Part shown: positions 1 to 6,425 of the stretch, piece by piece
Position numbering within the stretch: the first letter of the stretch is position 1
How the letters are laid out: each line of letters opens with the position of its first letter
DNA from: CAYUYM01 sp964449305
GTDB taxonomy: Bacteria > Bacteroidota > Ignavibacteria > SZUA-365 > CAYQST01
Length of the DNA stretch: 13,565 bases
Direction of reading: 5' to 3'
Assembly (NCBI GenBank): GCA_964449305.1
Contig: CAYUYM010000091.1
Span: forward strand, 1-13,565
Position numbers and translations under genes: made by a program
The notes under the pieces: generated by a model
Seen by the model: only the letters and a program-made list of their open reading frames with translations
The model's database searches: none
What the model was told of the DNA's origin: nothing

Positions 1-387
1 CTCCACGGTGTGCGGGCAGTGACCGCCCCCGCCCCCGCCCCCGCGGCCGGGGGCGATGCGGAGGCTGTGGCGTCCACTCCCCGCGGCGATGGCGCGGAGG
101 CGGCATCGATGCCGGATGCCGCCACATTCACACCGGGGCTCGTCACCGACCTCCGTGCATCGGTCGCCCCCGGCCTGCAGGAGCTGAAGAACCGCATGAT
201 CTACGACGACATCCAGCGCTTTGCGGCCGGCCTGCTGGAACTCGCCCGGCAGCATGGCAACCCCGGGCTCATCGGGTATGCGGAGGCGCTCATGAAGACG
301 GCGTCGGCATTCGATGTGGCCACAACCGACACCCTTCTGCTCCGCCTTGAGGAGCTCCTCCGTGCGCTTTCCTCCCCAACAGACTGA
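1..387 (+). CDS. C-terminal end of a probable hybrid sensor kinase (5' partial)
   Basis: The reading frame is open from base 1, so the true start lies upstream; the GTG at 10 is probably an internal valine. The visible 128 residues begin with a Pro/Ala/Gly-rich linker (about residues 4-45). A compact, probably all-helical segment of about 75 residues follows, with features such as LKNRMIYDDIQRFAAGLLEL and ALMKTASAFDV, and then the stop. By memory of the family, this kind of helical tail sits after the last receiver domain in many hybrid histidine kinases, where it resembles a degenerate Hpt domain. No HxxKG phosphoacceptor motif is present; the one histidine in the helical part lies in QHGNPG. 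The assignment fits the two kinase genes that follow directly, 12 bases downstream. No kinase or receiver core is visible in the window, so the product name is inference. It could equally be a stand-alone regulatory protein. Confidence 0.6.
   Translation, partial: LHGVRAVTAPAPAPAAGGDAEAVASTPRGDGAEAASMPDAATFTPGLVTDLRASVAPGLQELKNRMIYDDIQRFAAGLLELARQHGNPGLIGYAEALMKTASAFDVATTDTLLLRLEELLRALSSPTD
25..42 (+). repeat. GCCCCC hexamer tandem repeat (3 copies) encoding Pro-Ala
   Basis: Three perfect head-to-tail copies of GCCCCC lie inside the upstream partial gene and encode alternating Pro and Ala in an interdomain linker. A GGGGGC arm at 49-54 can pair with the last copy. Loss or gain of a unit would keep the reading frame, so the linker could vary in length by slippage. 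Confidence 0.7.
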
Positions 388-399
388 TCCGTCACCATC

Positions 400-1572
400 A
401 TGTCCGACCAGACACCAGCACCACCCTCCGCGGGTTCGTCCGCACTCATCCTCATCGTGGACGACGTCCCCGAAAACATCCGCATCCTTGGCAACATCCT
501 TTCAGAGCAGGATTTCCGCGTCGCCGTGGCGACGAACGGTCCGCAGGCATTGCGCATCGCCTCGCTCTCACGACCGGATCTGATCCTGCTCGATGTGCAG
601 ATGCCCGAGATGGATGGGTACGAGGTGTGCCGACGGTTGAAACTCGAGGAAGGCACCTCGGCGATCCCGGTCATCTTTCTCACCGCCCGTGTCGAGCCGG
701 AGGACGTCCTGCATGGCTTCCACCTTGGGGCCGTGGACTACGTCTCCAAACCCTTCCGCAGTGCCGAGCTCATCGCCCGTGTCAGCACGCAGATCCAGCT
801 TGCCAGGACGCGTCAGGAGTTGATCGGGAAGAACGAACTGCTGGACCGGACGATCGCGGAGCTCCGCGACACCAACGTTGCCAAGGACCGCTTCTTCTCC
901 ATCGTCGCGCATGATCTCCGGAATCCGTTCCAGGGACTGTTGGGGTATTCGGATCTGTTGCGCCAGGATCTCGACGTGCTGGACATGAGCGAAATCCGTG
1001 CCTATGTGGAGCAGATCCATCAGATCTGTTCCAGCACCTACACCATGCTCGACAACATGCTGGAGTGGTCCCGCATCCAGCTCAACCGCCTCGAGGTGGA
1101 TCCCAGACCCATCGATCCGGTGGAGGTCGTCGAGCGTGCCATCGCCATGGTCCCGATCAACGCCGCGGCGAAGAACATCACCATTGTCAACACCGTGGAG
1201 CCCGGTCTGCACATGATGGCCGATGAAAAGGTGCTGCATTCGGTGCTGCTGAATCTCCTTTCCAACGCCATCAAGTTCACACGCGAGGGGGGAAGGGTGA
1301 CCATCGCTGCGCGGAGGAGCTTCAACGAGATCGTGATCTCCGTGGAGGACACCGGCGTGGGAATGTCGCCTTCGGACCAGCAGAAGTTGTTCCGCATCGA
1401 CAAGCAGCACAGTACGCGGGGCACATCCAATGAGAAGGGCACCGGCCTCGGACTCCTGCTGTGCAAGGACATGCTCGCGAAGATCTCCGGCAAGATCTGG
1501 TGTTCGAGTGTGGAGGGCCGGGGCTCCACCCTGTATTTCTCGCTCCCGGACGCAGACGCCACGCATCAATGA
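400..1572 (+). CDS. Response regulator-histidine kinase fusion (REC-HisKA-HATPase), cytoplasmic
   Basis: This 390-residue protein has an N-terminal receiver domain (about residues 15-130). It shows the acidic pair D21/D22, phosphoacceptor D65 in LLDVQMPEMDGYE, T95 and K117 in SKPF. A helical linker follows (about 130-160), then a dimerisation domain with the phosphorylated histidine H171 in SIVAHDLRNPF. The ATP-binding domain has N289 in the N box (LLSNAIKFT), D317-TGVGM and G347-TGLGL. There is no membrane segment or signal peptide, so it acts in the cytoplasm. The layout suggests a kinase whose autophosphorylation is gated by phosphorylation of its own receiver, a common design in Bacteroidota and Cyanobacteria; the input kinase is unknown. 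The ATG at 400 has no Shine-Dalgarno sequence and lies 12 bases after the preceding stop. The stop codon overlaps the start of the next kinase gene. No DNA-binding output domain is present, so the downstream target is not visible. Confidence 0.93.
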   Translation: MSDQTPAPPSAGSSALILIVDDVPENIRILGNILSEQDFRVAVATNGPQALRIASLSRPDLILLDVQMPEMDGYEVCRRLKLEEGTSAIPVIFLTARVEPEDVLHGFHLGAVDYVSKPFRSAELIARVSTQIQLARTRQELIGKNELLDRTIAELRDTNVAKDRFFSIVAHDLRNPFQGLLGYSDLLRQDLDVLDMSEIRAYVEQIHQICSSTYTMLDNMLEWSRIQLNRLEVDPRPIDPVEVVERAIAMVPINAAAKNITIVNTVEPGLHMMADEKVLHSVLLNLLSNAIKFTREGGRVTIAARRSFNEIVISVEDTGVGMSPSDQQKLFRIDKQHSTRGTSNEKGTGLGLLLCKDMLAKISGKIWCSSVEGRGSTLYFSLPDADATHQ

Positions 1573-4500
1573 CCAGGGCGCGCATCATGCCACATCCCAT
1601 TCCGCCTCCTTCAGGAAAGCCCGGCCGGACACCGCGAACCTCCGCCGCTGTCGATGTCGCCGAAAGGGCGTCCACCTACCACGATCTGCTCGAGGAGTTC
1701 GTCCGCATCACTTCGCGCATCAGTGACCCGATACGCATCATGAAGCGGACAGGGGAGTTCGTGGGGCGGCTCCTTCCCACAGCCCACGTCTTTGTGATGC
1801 TTGTCGACGATGTGACGGGCATGGGGCGGATGCTTCATCATTCGGCCAGCCCGGAGCGGATTGCCTCGTTGCGGTCGTCGATGGGATTCGACCCGACGCG
1901 GAGGAAATGGCCGGTGTCGGGGATCCCCCGGCCGGAGTTCCGTGAGCGGTTCCATTCGCACCGGCTCACACGCGTCGCCGGCGGCACCCCCGCCATGATG
2001 ATGGGGATGATTCCCGAGGAACAGTGCATCGAGATGGAACGGCGGATCGGAGCGCGTATCCCGTATCAGATCGGGTTTGTCACTGATGAGCGGCACATCG
2101 GCGGGTTGACCATCATCACCGCGCAGCCGCTGTCCAGGACGCGCATACGACAGGTGGAAACGTTGATGACGATCGCCTCGTCCGCGGTGCGCCGACAGTG
2201 GATGGAGCAGGAGATGCGCATGGTGTCCGACCGCTTCCGGACCATGTTCGACAATGCACACGAGGGCATGTTCATCAGCCATCCCGAGACGGGGTACATG
2301 ATGGTGAATGCCGCCCTCGCCCGCATCTACGGATATGGCTCCCCGGAGGAGTTCATGAGCGCCCACACGCACCGCGAATCGGGCTACGCCGAACCGGAGA
2401 TGCGGAAGACGTTCATCGATCTCATGCACCGTGACGGGCATGTGGAGGAATTCGAGTACCAGGCCCACCGCAAGGACGGTTCGCTGATGTGGCTTTCGGA
2501 GAACGCCCATGTGGTCAAGGACGGCCACGGCCGCATCCTGTATTACGAGGGCACCATTCAGGACATCTCCCAGCGCAAGGCGGGGATGGACCGACTGCTG
2601 ACGCTCACCGAGGAGATGCGCTGCATCAACCGCATTTCGGAGATTGCCCTGGGGACGAACCGATCCGGTGGCCTGCTCCGGCCGATTCTCGACACCATCG
2701 CAAAGTCGCTGGCCATCGATCATGTGGGGCTGGAATTGCACGACCCCACGCGGGGAGTGATGGTGCTGCACGTGATGAGCGGTGTGGGACCCGGCCTGGC
2801 CCTGCCCGTGGACATCCCCGTCGGCGAAACGCCATCCAGCAGGGTGTTGATGACCGGAAAGCCTGCATGGCTGGACAAGGCGCTACTGAACCGGGCTTTG
2901 ACAAGCGGGATCCTGCGCTCCCTGTCGCCAATGACGTATGCCGCGTTTCCTCTGCGCACATCGCAGGGCATTGTCGGCGCCATGACGCTGGTGCACCGGG
3001 CGTCCTACACCGCCTCACCGAGGGTGCGCGGGTTCGCCACGACGCTGGCGAACCATGTGGCCATGATCCTGGAGCGGAACCGCAGCGAGGAGGCATTGCG
3101 CCAGTCCGAGATCAAACTTCAGTGCATCACCTCCGCCGCCTTCGATGCCATTGTCATGATCAACCCCGCCGGCAGGATCAGTTACTGGAACCGTGCGGCG
3201 GAAGTGGTTCTCGGGTATCGTGAGCACGAGGTGCTCGGGCGCGACGCCCACGCCCTCCTGGCTCCCCCCCAGTATCACGAGCGGTACTCCCATGCCTTCG
3301 AGGACTTCCGGCACACGGGCCGTGGCAACGTGGTGGGGCGCCCTGTGGAGCTCGAAGCACGGCGCAGGGATGGATCGCTTGTCCCGATCGAACTGACCCT
3401 TGGAGCCATGCAGGTGGGTGATGCCTGGCAGGCCGTGGCCGTCATCCGTGACATCAGCAGTCGGAAGCAGGTGGAGGACGAGTTGCTCCAGGCCAAGAGG
3501 AAGGCGGAGCAGTCCGACCGCCTCAAGACCATGCTGTTGAATAACATGAGCCACGAGCTCCGCACCCCCATGAACGGCATTCTCGGATTCGCCGGTCTCC
3601 TCGTCGAGGATCTGCAGAACCCCTTCGACAAGGAGATGGCGGAGAAAATCCTGGAATCGGGATTGCGTCTGCTCCGGACCCTGGATTCTGTGATCGATCT
3701 CTCCGCCGTGCAGAGTGAGACGGTGAAGGTTGAGTTGATCCCCGTCCCCATCGCTCCTGTCATCCAGGCCGCTGTTGCGCCGTATCGGCAGGCCTGCACG
3801 GAGAAGGGCCTGTACCTGACGCTCGATTGCCCGGACGACATGGGCGTGCTGGGAGATGCCCGCCTTCTGGAGCGTGTGCTGGATTATCTCTTCGACAACG
3901 CCGTCAAGTACACACGCATCGGTGGCATCAGGGTCTCCATCGAGTCCGTCCTGCATCGCAGGAAGTCGTTTGTGAACATCCATGTGAGTGACAGCGGCAT
4001 CGGCATCGAGGAGGAGAATCTCGAGCTCATCTTCTCGGAGTTTCGCCAGGAGAGCGAGGGGTATGGGCGCGACTTTGAGGGCACAGGTGTCGGCTTGACG
4101 CTTGCGCGCAAGCTCACGGAACTGATGAAGGGCACCCTCACCGTGCGGTCCCGCAAGGGGGAGGGATCAGTGTTCACCGTGCGCCTGCCTGCGACACGGG
4201 AGGTGTCGGCAGAAGCGCCGGAGGATGTCCCTGAGATCCCCGACAGTGAGGAACTGCCAGCCGTCCTGCTGGTGGAGGACAACCACATCAACATTGATCT
4301 TGTGGTCACCTTTCTCCATGGGCGTTTCGACGTGGACTACGCGATCGACGGGCCCTCGGCGGTGGAGGCGGCGGGCAGGCGGCGATATGCCGCGGTGCTG
4401 ATGGACATCCACCTGGGGCGTGGGATGGATGGGCTGGAGGCGGCGCGGATCATCCGGAGGCTGCCGGGCTGCGACGCCGTGCCCATCATCGCCCTCACCG

Positions 4501-4619
4501 GCTACGCTCTGTCATCGGACGAGGAGCGCATCCTGGCCGGTGGGTGCACGCACTATCTTGCAAAGCCCTTCACGCGCACCGAGCTGCTGAGCATCATGCA
4601 GCGGGCACTCAAGAACTGA
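1569..4619 (+). CDS. Large soluble hybrid sensor histidine kinase (GAF-like, PAS, GAF, PAS, HisKA, HATPase, REC)
   Basis: With the ATG at 1569 the protein has 1016 residues and no membrane segment. In order I see: a divergent GAF-like input region (about 40-210); a PAS domain (about 219-337) ending in QDISQRK; a GAF domain (about 345-500); a second PAS domain (about 515-632) ending in RDISSRK; HisKA with H662 in NMSHELRTPMNG; HATPase with N777 (DNAVKYT), D808-SGIGI and G838-TGVGL; and a C-terminal receiver with E903/D904, phosphoacceptor D946 in LMDIHLG, T977 and K999 in AKPF. All catalytic residues are intact, and no Hpt domain follows the receiver. The start was chosen because its ATG overlaps the preceding TGA as ATGA, which implies translational coupling. 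An ATG at 1587 is possible, while the open frame back to 1461 would run through the conserved end of the previous kinase. The ligands of the PAS and GAF domains cannot be told from sequence. Confidence 0.93.
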   Translation: MTRARIMPHPIPPPSGKPGRTPRTSAAVDVAERASTYHDLLEEFVRITSRISDPIRIMKRTGEFVGRLLPTAHVFVMLVDDVTGMGRMLHHSASPERIASLRSSMGFDPTRRKWPVSGIPRPEFRERFHSHRLTRVAGGTPAMMMGMIPEEQCIEMERRIGARIPYQIGFVTDERHIGGLTIITAQPLSRTRIRQVETLMTIASSAVRRQWMEQEMRMVSDRFRTMFDNAHEGMFISHPETGYMMVNAALARIYGYGSPEEFMSAHTHRESGYAEPEMRKTFIDLMHRDGHVEEFEYQAHRKDGSLMWLSENAHVVKDGHGRILYYEGTIQDISQRKAGMDRLLTLTEEMRCINRISEIALGTNRSGGLLRPILDTIAKSLAIDHVGLELHDPTRGVMVLHVMSGVGPGLALPVDIPVGETPSSRVLMTGKPAWLDKALLNRALTSGILRSLSPMTYAAFPLRTSQGIVGAMTLVHRASYTASPRVRGFATTLANHVAMILERNRSEEALRQSEIKLQCITSAAFDAIVMINPAGRISYWNRAAEVVLGYREHEVLGRDAHALLAPPQYHERYSHAFEDFRHTGRGNVVGRPVELEARRRDGSLVPIELTLGAMQVGDAWQAVAVIRDISSRKQVEDELLQAKRKAEQSDRLKTMLLNNMSHELRTPMNGILGFAGLLVEDLQNPFDKEMAEKILESGLRLLRTLDSVIDLSAVQSETVKVELIPVPIAPVIQAAVAPYRQACTEKGLYLTLDCPDDMGVLGDARLLERVLDYLFDNAVKYTRIGGIRVSIESVLHRRKSFVNIHVSDSGIGIEEENLELIFSEFRQESEGYGRDFEGTGVGLTLARKLTELMKGTLTVRSRKGEGSVFTVRLPATREVSAEAPEDVPEIPDSEELPAVLLVEDNHINIDLVVTFLHGRFDVDYAIDGPSAVEAAGRRRYAAVLMDIHLGRGMDGLEAARIIRRLPGCDAVPIIALTGYALSSDEERILAGGCTHYLAKPFTRTELLSIMQRALKN

Positions 4620-4668
4620 TCACCAGATGTGCTTGGGGAATGTGGTGGCAGAAGGCGCCGTGCTTGTG

Positions 4669-4675
4669 TATTTTG
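4669..4675 (+). promoter_or_regulatory. Candidate promoter -7 box TATTTTG
   Basis: This AT-rich heptamer stands out in an otherwise GC-rich 90-base gap and lies 34 bases before the ATG of the flavin reductase gene. It is close to the Bacteroidota -7 consensus TAnnTTTG, one T short. A matching box, TATATTG, precedes the last gene of the window. I see no convincing -33 element at the usual distance, so the assignment is tentative. Confidence 0.35.
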
Positions 4676-4709
4676 CCGCAGTTCTTCGCCGTTCACCTCA
4701 TCCAATCCC

Positions 4710-5705
4710 ATGAAAACCTACCTTTCGAAAGACCACACCATCCAGACCGTGCAGGGTCTTCTGCAGACGGGGATCGCCCCCCGCCCGATCGCCCTCGCGG
4801 GAACGATGGATGCGGAGGGGCGGCACAATCTCGCCCCGTTCAGTTTCTACAATGCCTTCGGGGCGAACCCGCCGGTGCTCGCGATCTCTCCGGCATATCG
4901 CGGCACGACGGGGGCGGGCAAGCACACCCTCTTCAACATCCTGGACCGGAGGGAGTTCACGGTCAGTGCGGTGAGCCATGCCATGGTGGAGCAGGCGAGC
5001 CTCGCGTCATCGGACTACGCGGCCGGCGTGGATGAGTTCATGAAGGCGGGCTTCACGAAACGTCCGTCGCAGCTCATCGCCCCGGCGGGAGTGGCGGAAT
5101 CGCCCTTCATCATGGAATGCCGCCTCATGCAGCACATCGATTTCGGGGGCGCCCCCGGCAGCGGGAACATCCTCGTGGGCGAGGTGCTCGCGATTCACGT
5201 CGCGGAATCCGCCTTCGAGAGTGGCCGTGTGAGTCAGGAACGCCTGGACCTGGTGGGCCGCGCCGGTGGATCCCTCTACTGCCGAGCATCGGGCGCGGCA
5301 CTGTTCGAGCTCGGAAAACCGCGCCACAACGGCATCGGATTCGACGCCCTTCCGATGCATCTGCTCCACAGCCCCGTCCTGACAGGCAACGACCTGGCCC
5401 GGCTCGCAGGCGTTGAGTCCATCCCCGATCCCGGGCCCATCGAGCGCAAGTGGCGCATGGACCTGATCGGTCTCGACCCGCATCACCACGGCCCGGACGC
5501 CTTCGGGATCGAGATCCGCATGAACAATCCCCGGCCGGCGCTCCTCTGCGCATTGAGCGCATGGAAGCGCGGGGAATACACCCCGACCGAGTTTGCCGCA
5601 CGTCTGCACCATTGCGCCCGTGCCTTTCTCCAGGCCGATGAGCCAGGGCCCGCCTGGGAATGCGCCCTGATGTCGGACCCTGACGTCATCCCACGACTCC
5701 TTTGA
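4710..5705 (+). CDS. Flavin reductase-like FMN-binding protein with C-terminal extension
   Basis: This 331-residue protein carries a flavin reductase-like split-barrel domain (about residues 15-205). Its hallmarks are GIAPRPIALAGT (21-32) followed by NLAPFSFYNAFGANPPVLAIS, the stretch that binds FMN in this family. Members reduce flavins with NAD(P)H or serve as FMN proteins in diverse redox reactions; the substrate cannot be deduced here. About 120 residues follow the barrel, starting near LPMHLLHSPVLTGNDLARL and including H258-H260. I recognise this tail from longer flavin reductase family proteins of Bacteroidota. The ATG at 4710 was chosen over an in-frame GTG at 4629 because the family homology begins right after it, and the upstream 27 residues are Arg/Cys-rich and overlap the candidate promoter box. 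No Shine-Dalgarno sequence is present. The DinB-like gene follows 61 bases downstream and may be cotranscribed. Confidence 0.88.
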   Translation: MKTYLSKDHTIQTVQGLLQTGIAPRPIALAGTMDAEGRHNLAPFSFYNAFGANPPVLAISPAYRGTTGAGKHTLFNILDRREFTVSAVSHAMVEQASLASSDYAAGVDEFMKAGFTKRPSQLIAPAGVAESPFIMECRLMQHIDFGGAPGSGNILVGEVLAIHVAESAFESGRVSQERLDLVGRAGGSLYCRASGAALFELGKPRHNGIGFDALPMHLLHSPVLTGNDLARLAGVESIPDPGPIERKWRMDLIGLDPHHHGPDAFGIEIRMNNPRPALLCALSAWKRGEYTPTEFAARLHHCARAFLQADEPGPAWECALMSDPDVIPRLL

Positions 5706-5766
5706 CCGGCATCGCAGGCGGCCGGTTGCACCCAACGCCCGTCCCTCACCAATCGGAACCCATACC

Positions 5767-6300
5767 ATGGCACGTTACAACAGTTTTCTCGCTGAATCCC
5801 TCCAGTGGTGGTACGAAGTCCGACGCGGCCTCATGCAGGAGGTCCACAACATCCCCCCCGCACGGTTCGGGTTCCGCCCCACACTCGAGACACGCACCAT
5901 CACCGAGGTGCTTCAGCACATCCTCGAGTTTTCGATCATGACTGCGGAAGAACTCACTCGTGATGACACGAACCTTCACCGCGCCACCTACGCCCAACTC
6001 GTCGGCATTTATGCCCCGAACATCTCGCGTTCCGACACGAAGGAAAAACTGACCAACCTCCTTGTCGAGCAGTTCAAGGACGCGGAGGAGAAGTACCAGA
6101 AGGCGGGGGACATCTTCATGCTGCAGGTGGTCACCAAGGCCGATGGCACGCGCGGTACGCGGATCTCCCTCCTTCACGAGGCCATCGCGCACGAGATGTA
6201 TCACCGTGGACAGCTCACCGTGTACCAGCGGCTGTTCGGGCTCGCTCCAGCCATCAGTGCCGATGCACTGAACCCGACGCACACGCAGCCGCTGCCCTGA
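5767..6300 (+). CDS. DinB-fold (DinB/YfiT-type) putative metal-dependent protein
   Basis: The product has 177 residues, the usual length for the DinB-like four-helix bundle. The three expected metal ligands are in place: H51 in VLQHILEF at the end of helix 2, and H142 and H146 in AHEMYHRGQL. The AHEMYHRGQ segment is the family hallmark. Characterised relatives are metal-dependent, often thiol-linked enzymes such as bacillithiol or mycothiol transferases and maleylpyruvate isomerase. Many DinB members have no known reaction, so I do not assign one. No signal peptide is seen, so it is cytoplasmic. The ATG at 5767 lacks a clear Shine-Dalgarno sequence; only a GGAA about 10 bases upstream is visible. 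It lies 61 bases after the flavin reductase gene on the same strand with no obvious strong terminator between, so a joint transcript is plausible. The last 15 residues are Pro/Thr-rich and probably disordered. Confidence 0.85.
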   Translation: MARYNSFLAESLQWWYEVRRGLMQEVHNIPPARFGFRPTLETRTITEVLQHILEFSIMTAEELTRDDTNLHRATYAQLVGIYAPNISRSDTKEKLTNLLVEQFKDAEEKYQKAGDIFMLQVVTKADGTRGTRISLLHEAIAHEMYHRGQLTVYQRLFGLAPAISADALNPTHTQPLP

Positions 6301-6319
6301 CCCGGCGCCCTGCCGCCCC

Positions 6320-6349
6320 GTTCCCGGCCAAAGGCTGGAACCCGGGAAC
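6320..6349 (+). terminator. Possible intrinsic terminator after the DinB-like gene
   Basis: A perfect 8-bp inverted repeat, GTTCCCGG (6320-6327) and CCGGGAAC (6342-6349), encloses a 14-base loop. Only three T residues follow directly. It sits 20 bases after the stop codon and before the macroglobulin gene. The short T run makes efficient termination uncertain; it could instead be a regulatory or mRNA-stabilising hairpin. Confidence 0.4.
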
Positions 6350-6414
6350 TTTCCATCGCTCAGACCGGTAGGATACCTGCCACCCGGGGCACCCGCAGAT
6401 TCTTGACACACACC

Positions 6415-6419
6415 AGGAG
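6415..6419 (+). promoter_or_regulatory. Shine-Dalgarno sequence AGGAG of the macroglobulin gene
   Basis: AGGAG lies six bases before the ATG at 6426, at the ideal distance. It is the only clear Shine-Dalgarno sequence among the five gene starts visible in this window, and it fixes the start of the macroglobulin just ahead of its signal peptide. Confidence 0.75.
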
Positions 6420-6425
6420 TCGATC

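Noticed and set aside
1461..1568. Earlier ATG for the large hybrid kinase, overlapping the previous gene by 112 bases
   Set aside because: The overlap covers the conserved end of the preceding ATPase domain, and the added residues resemble no domain; the ATGA overlap at 1569 is the better start.
568..1569. Long minus-strand open frame opposite the first kinase
   Set aside because: It is antisense to conserved REC and kinase motifs, has no recognisable domain, and is His/Gly/Arg-rich as expected for the shadow of a GC-rich gene.
1611..3983. Minus-strand open frames (1611-2771 and 3015-3983) opposite the large hybrid kinase
   Set aside because: Both lie wholly opposite intact GAF, PAS and kinase coding sequence and have no domain resemblance; composition is typical of GC-driven shadows.
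4629..4709. GTG start adding 27 residues to the flavin reductase-like protein
   Set aside because: The added residues are Arg/Cys-rich, unlike the family, and would cover the candidate promoter box; the conserved N terminus begins at the ATG at 4710.
5705..5726. Small inverted repeat ACCGGC/GCCGGT after the flavin reductase stop
   Set aside because: The stem is only six bp with a 10-base loop and no T run, so it is too weak to call a terminator.
6403..6408. Perfect TTGACA as a -35 element for the macroglobulin gene
   Set aside because: A -10 element 17 bases downstream would fall on the start codon itself, and no TATAAT-like sequence is there.
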